Positions 23,635 to 23,741 of a stretch of 23,741 nucleotides of DNA are shown in pieces. The translations under genes and the position numbers were made by a program. The first letter of the stretch is position 1. Every line of letters starts with the position of its first letter. Under the pieces are notes generated by a model. The model saw only the letters and a program-made list of their open reading frames with translations. It was not told the origin of the DNA and ran no database searches. The DNA lies in assembly GCF_016919175.1 (NCBI RefSeq), contig NZ_JAFFPU010000077.1, positions 1 through 23,741 on the forward strand, written 5' to 3'. The DNA is from Leptospira ainlahdjerensis (GTDB lineage Bacteria; Spirochaetota; Leptospiria; Leptospirales; Leptospiraceae).

Positions 23635-23741
23635 ATGAAACCATCATCCTTCTCCGCTTTTCTCATTCTTCTTGTTTGGACTTATTTAGTTCTTCCGGCT
23701 TCGATCTCCGCTGAGAACGCGCCTTCCGAAAAAAAGATCGA
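23635..23741 (+). CDS. Start of an exported protein (3' end outside window)
   Basis: The ATG at 23635 opens a frame that stays open to the window edge (35 complete codons). The visible N-terminus is a good signal peptide: MKPSS, a hydrophobic core AFLILLVWTYLVLP, and a likely cleavage site at ASISA followed by ENAPSEKK. The protein is therefore predicted to leave the cytoplasm. Nothing about its function can be said from this fragment. It is divergent from mgsA. Confidence 0.72.
   Translation, partial: MKPSSFSAFLILLVWTYLVLPASISAENAPSEKKI

Noticed and set aside
1..23741. CRISPR arrays, tRNA/rRNA genes, insertion sequences
   Set aside because: No regularly spaced repeats, cloverleaf-like segments or transposase motifs were seen on reading both strands.

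Overview
The window looks like chromosomal DNA of a spirochaete of the genus Leptospira. The evidence is the repertoire: a DUF1564 protein (a family I know essentially only from Leptospira), a DUF1577-like PilZ protein, TTG/GTG starts, many exported TPR/SH3/NHL proteins without assigned roles, and a moderate G+C that falls well below its surroundings around 14.5-17.9 kb. I cannot fix the species. No rRNA, tRNA, CRISPR array, transposase or prophage gene is visible.

Layout. (1) 1-2997, plus strand: the 3' end of a SpoIIE/PP2C phosphatase, a SiaB-like GHKL kinase, a SiaC-like regulatory phosphoprotein and a GAF/class III adenylate cyclase. This matches the Pseudomonas SiaABCD partner-switching cassette, with an adenylate cyclase in place of the SiaD diguanylate cyclase. 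It is the most interesting system here. (2) 3094-5814, minus strand: an exported SH3-like protein, a glyoxalase/VOC protein and a membrane-anchored EEP-family hydrolase, separated by gaps with striking inverted repeats. (3) 5949-10277: an exported protein with a C-terminal membrane anchor, a monoacylglycerol-lipase-like hydrolase (minus), and divergently a Spinster-like MFS transporter directly abutting mtnC of methionine salvage. The divergent gap carries a perfect 7-1-7 palindrome resembling a Fur/PerR-type operator. (4) 10591-14545: an exported TPR protein, a PilZ protein whose PilZ motif halves are separated by about 215 residues, and a translationally coupled pair (unknown protein plus crotonase-fold protein). 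(5) 14542-17754, AT-rich: a GHL13/DUF4015-like glycoside hydrolase (minus), a histone-deacetylase-family amidohydrolase, a DUF1564 protein and a small charged ORF. (6) 17881-23741: a coupled pair of large exported repeat proteins (TPR-NHL-VWA-like, then TPR with a FlgT-C-like tail), an unknown protein with faint resemblance to IscA, an SRPBCC protein, methylglyoxal synthase, and the 5' end of an exported protein.

The clearest functional couplings are the phosphatase-kinase-phosphoprotein-cyclase switch feeding cAMP signalling, the ATGA-coupled surface/periplasmic pair at 17.9-21.9 kb, and, more loosely, methylglyoxal synthase together with a glyoxalase-I-like protein in the same window. Several convergent pairs overlap at their stop codons, so packing is tight.
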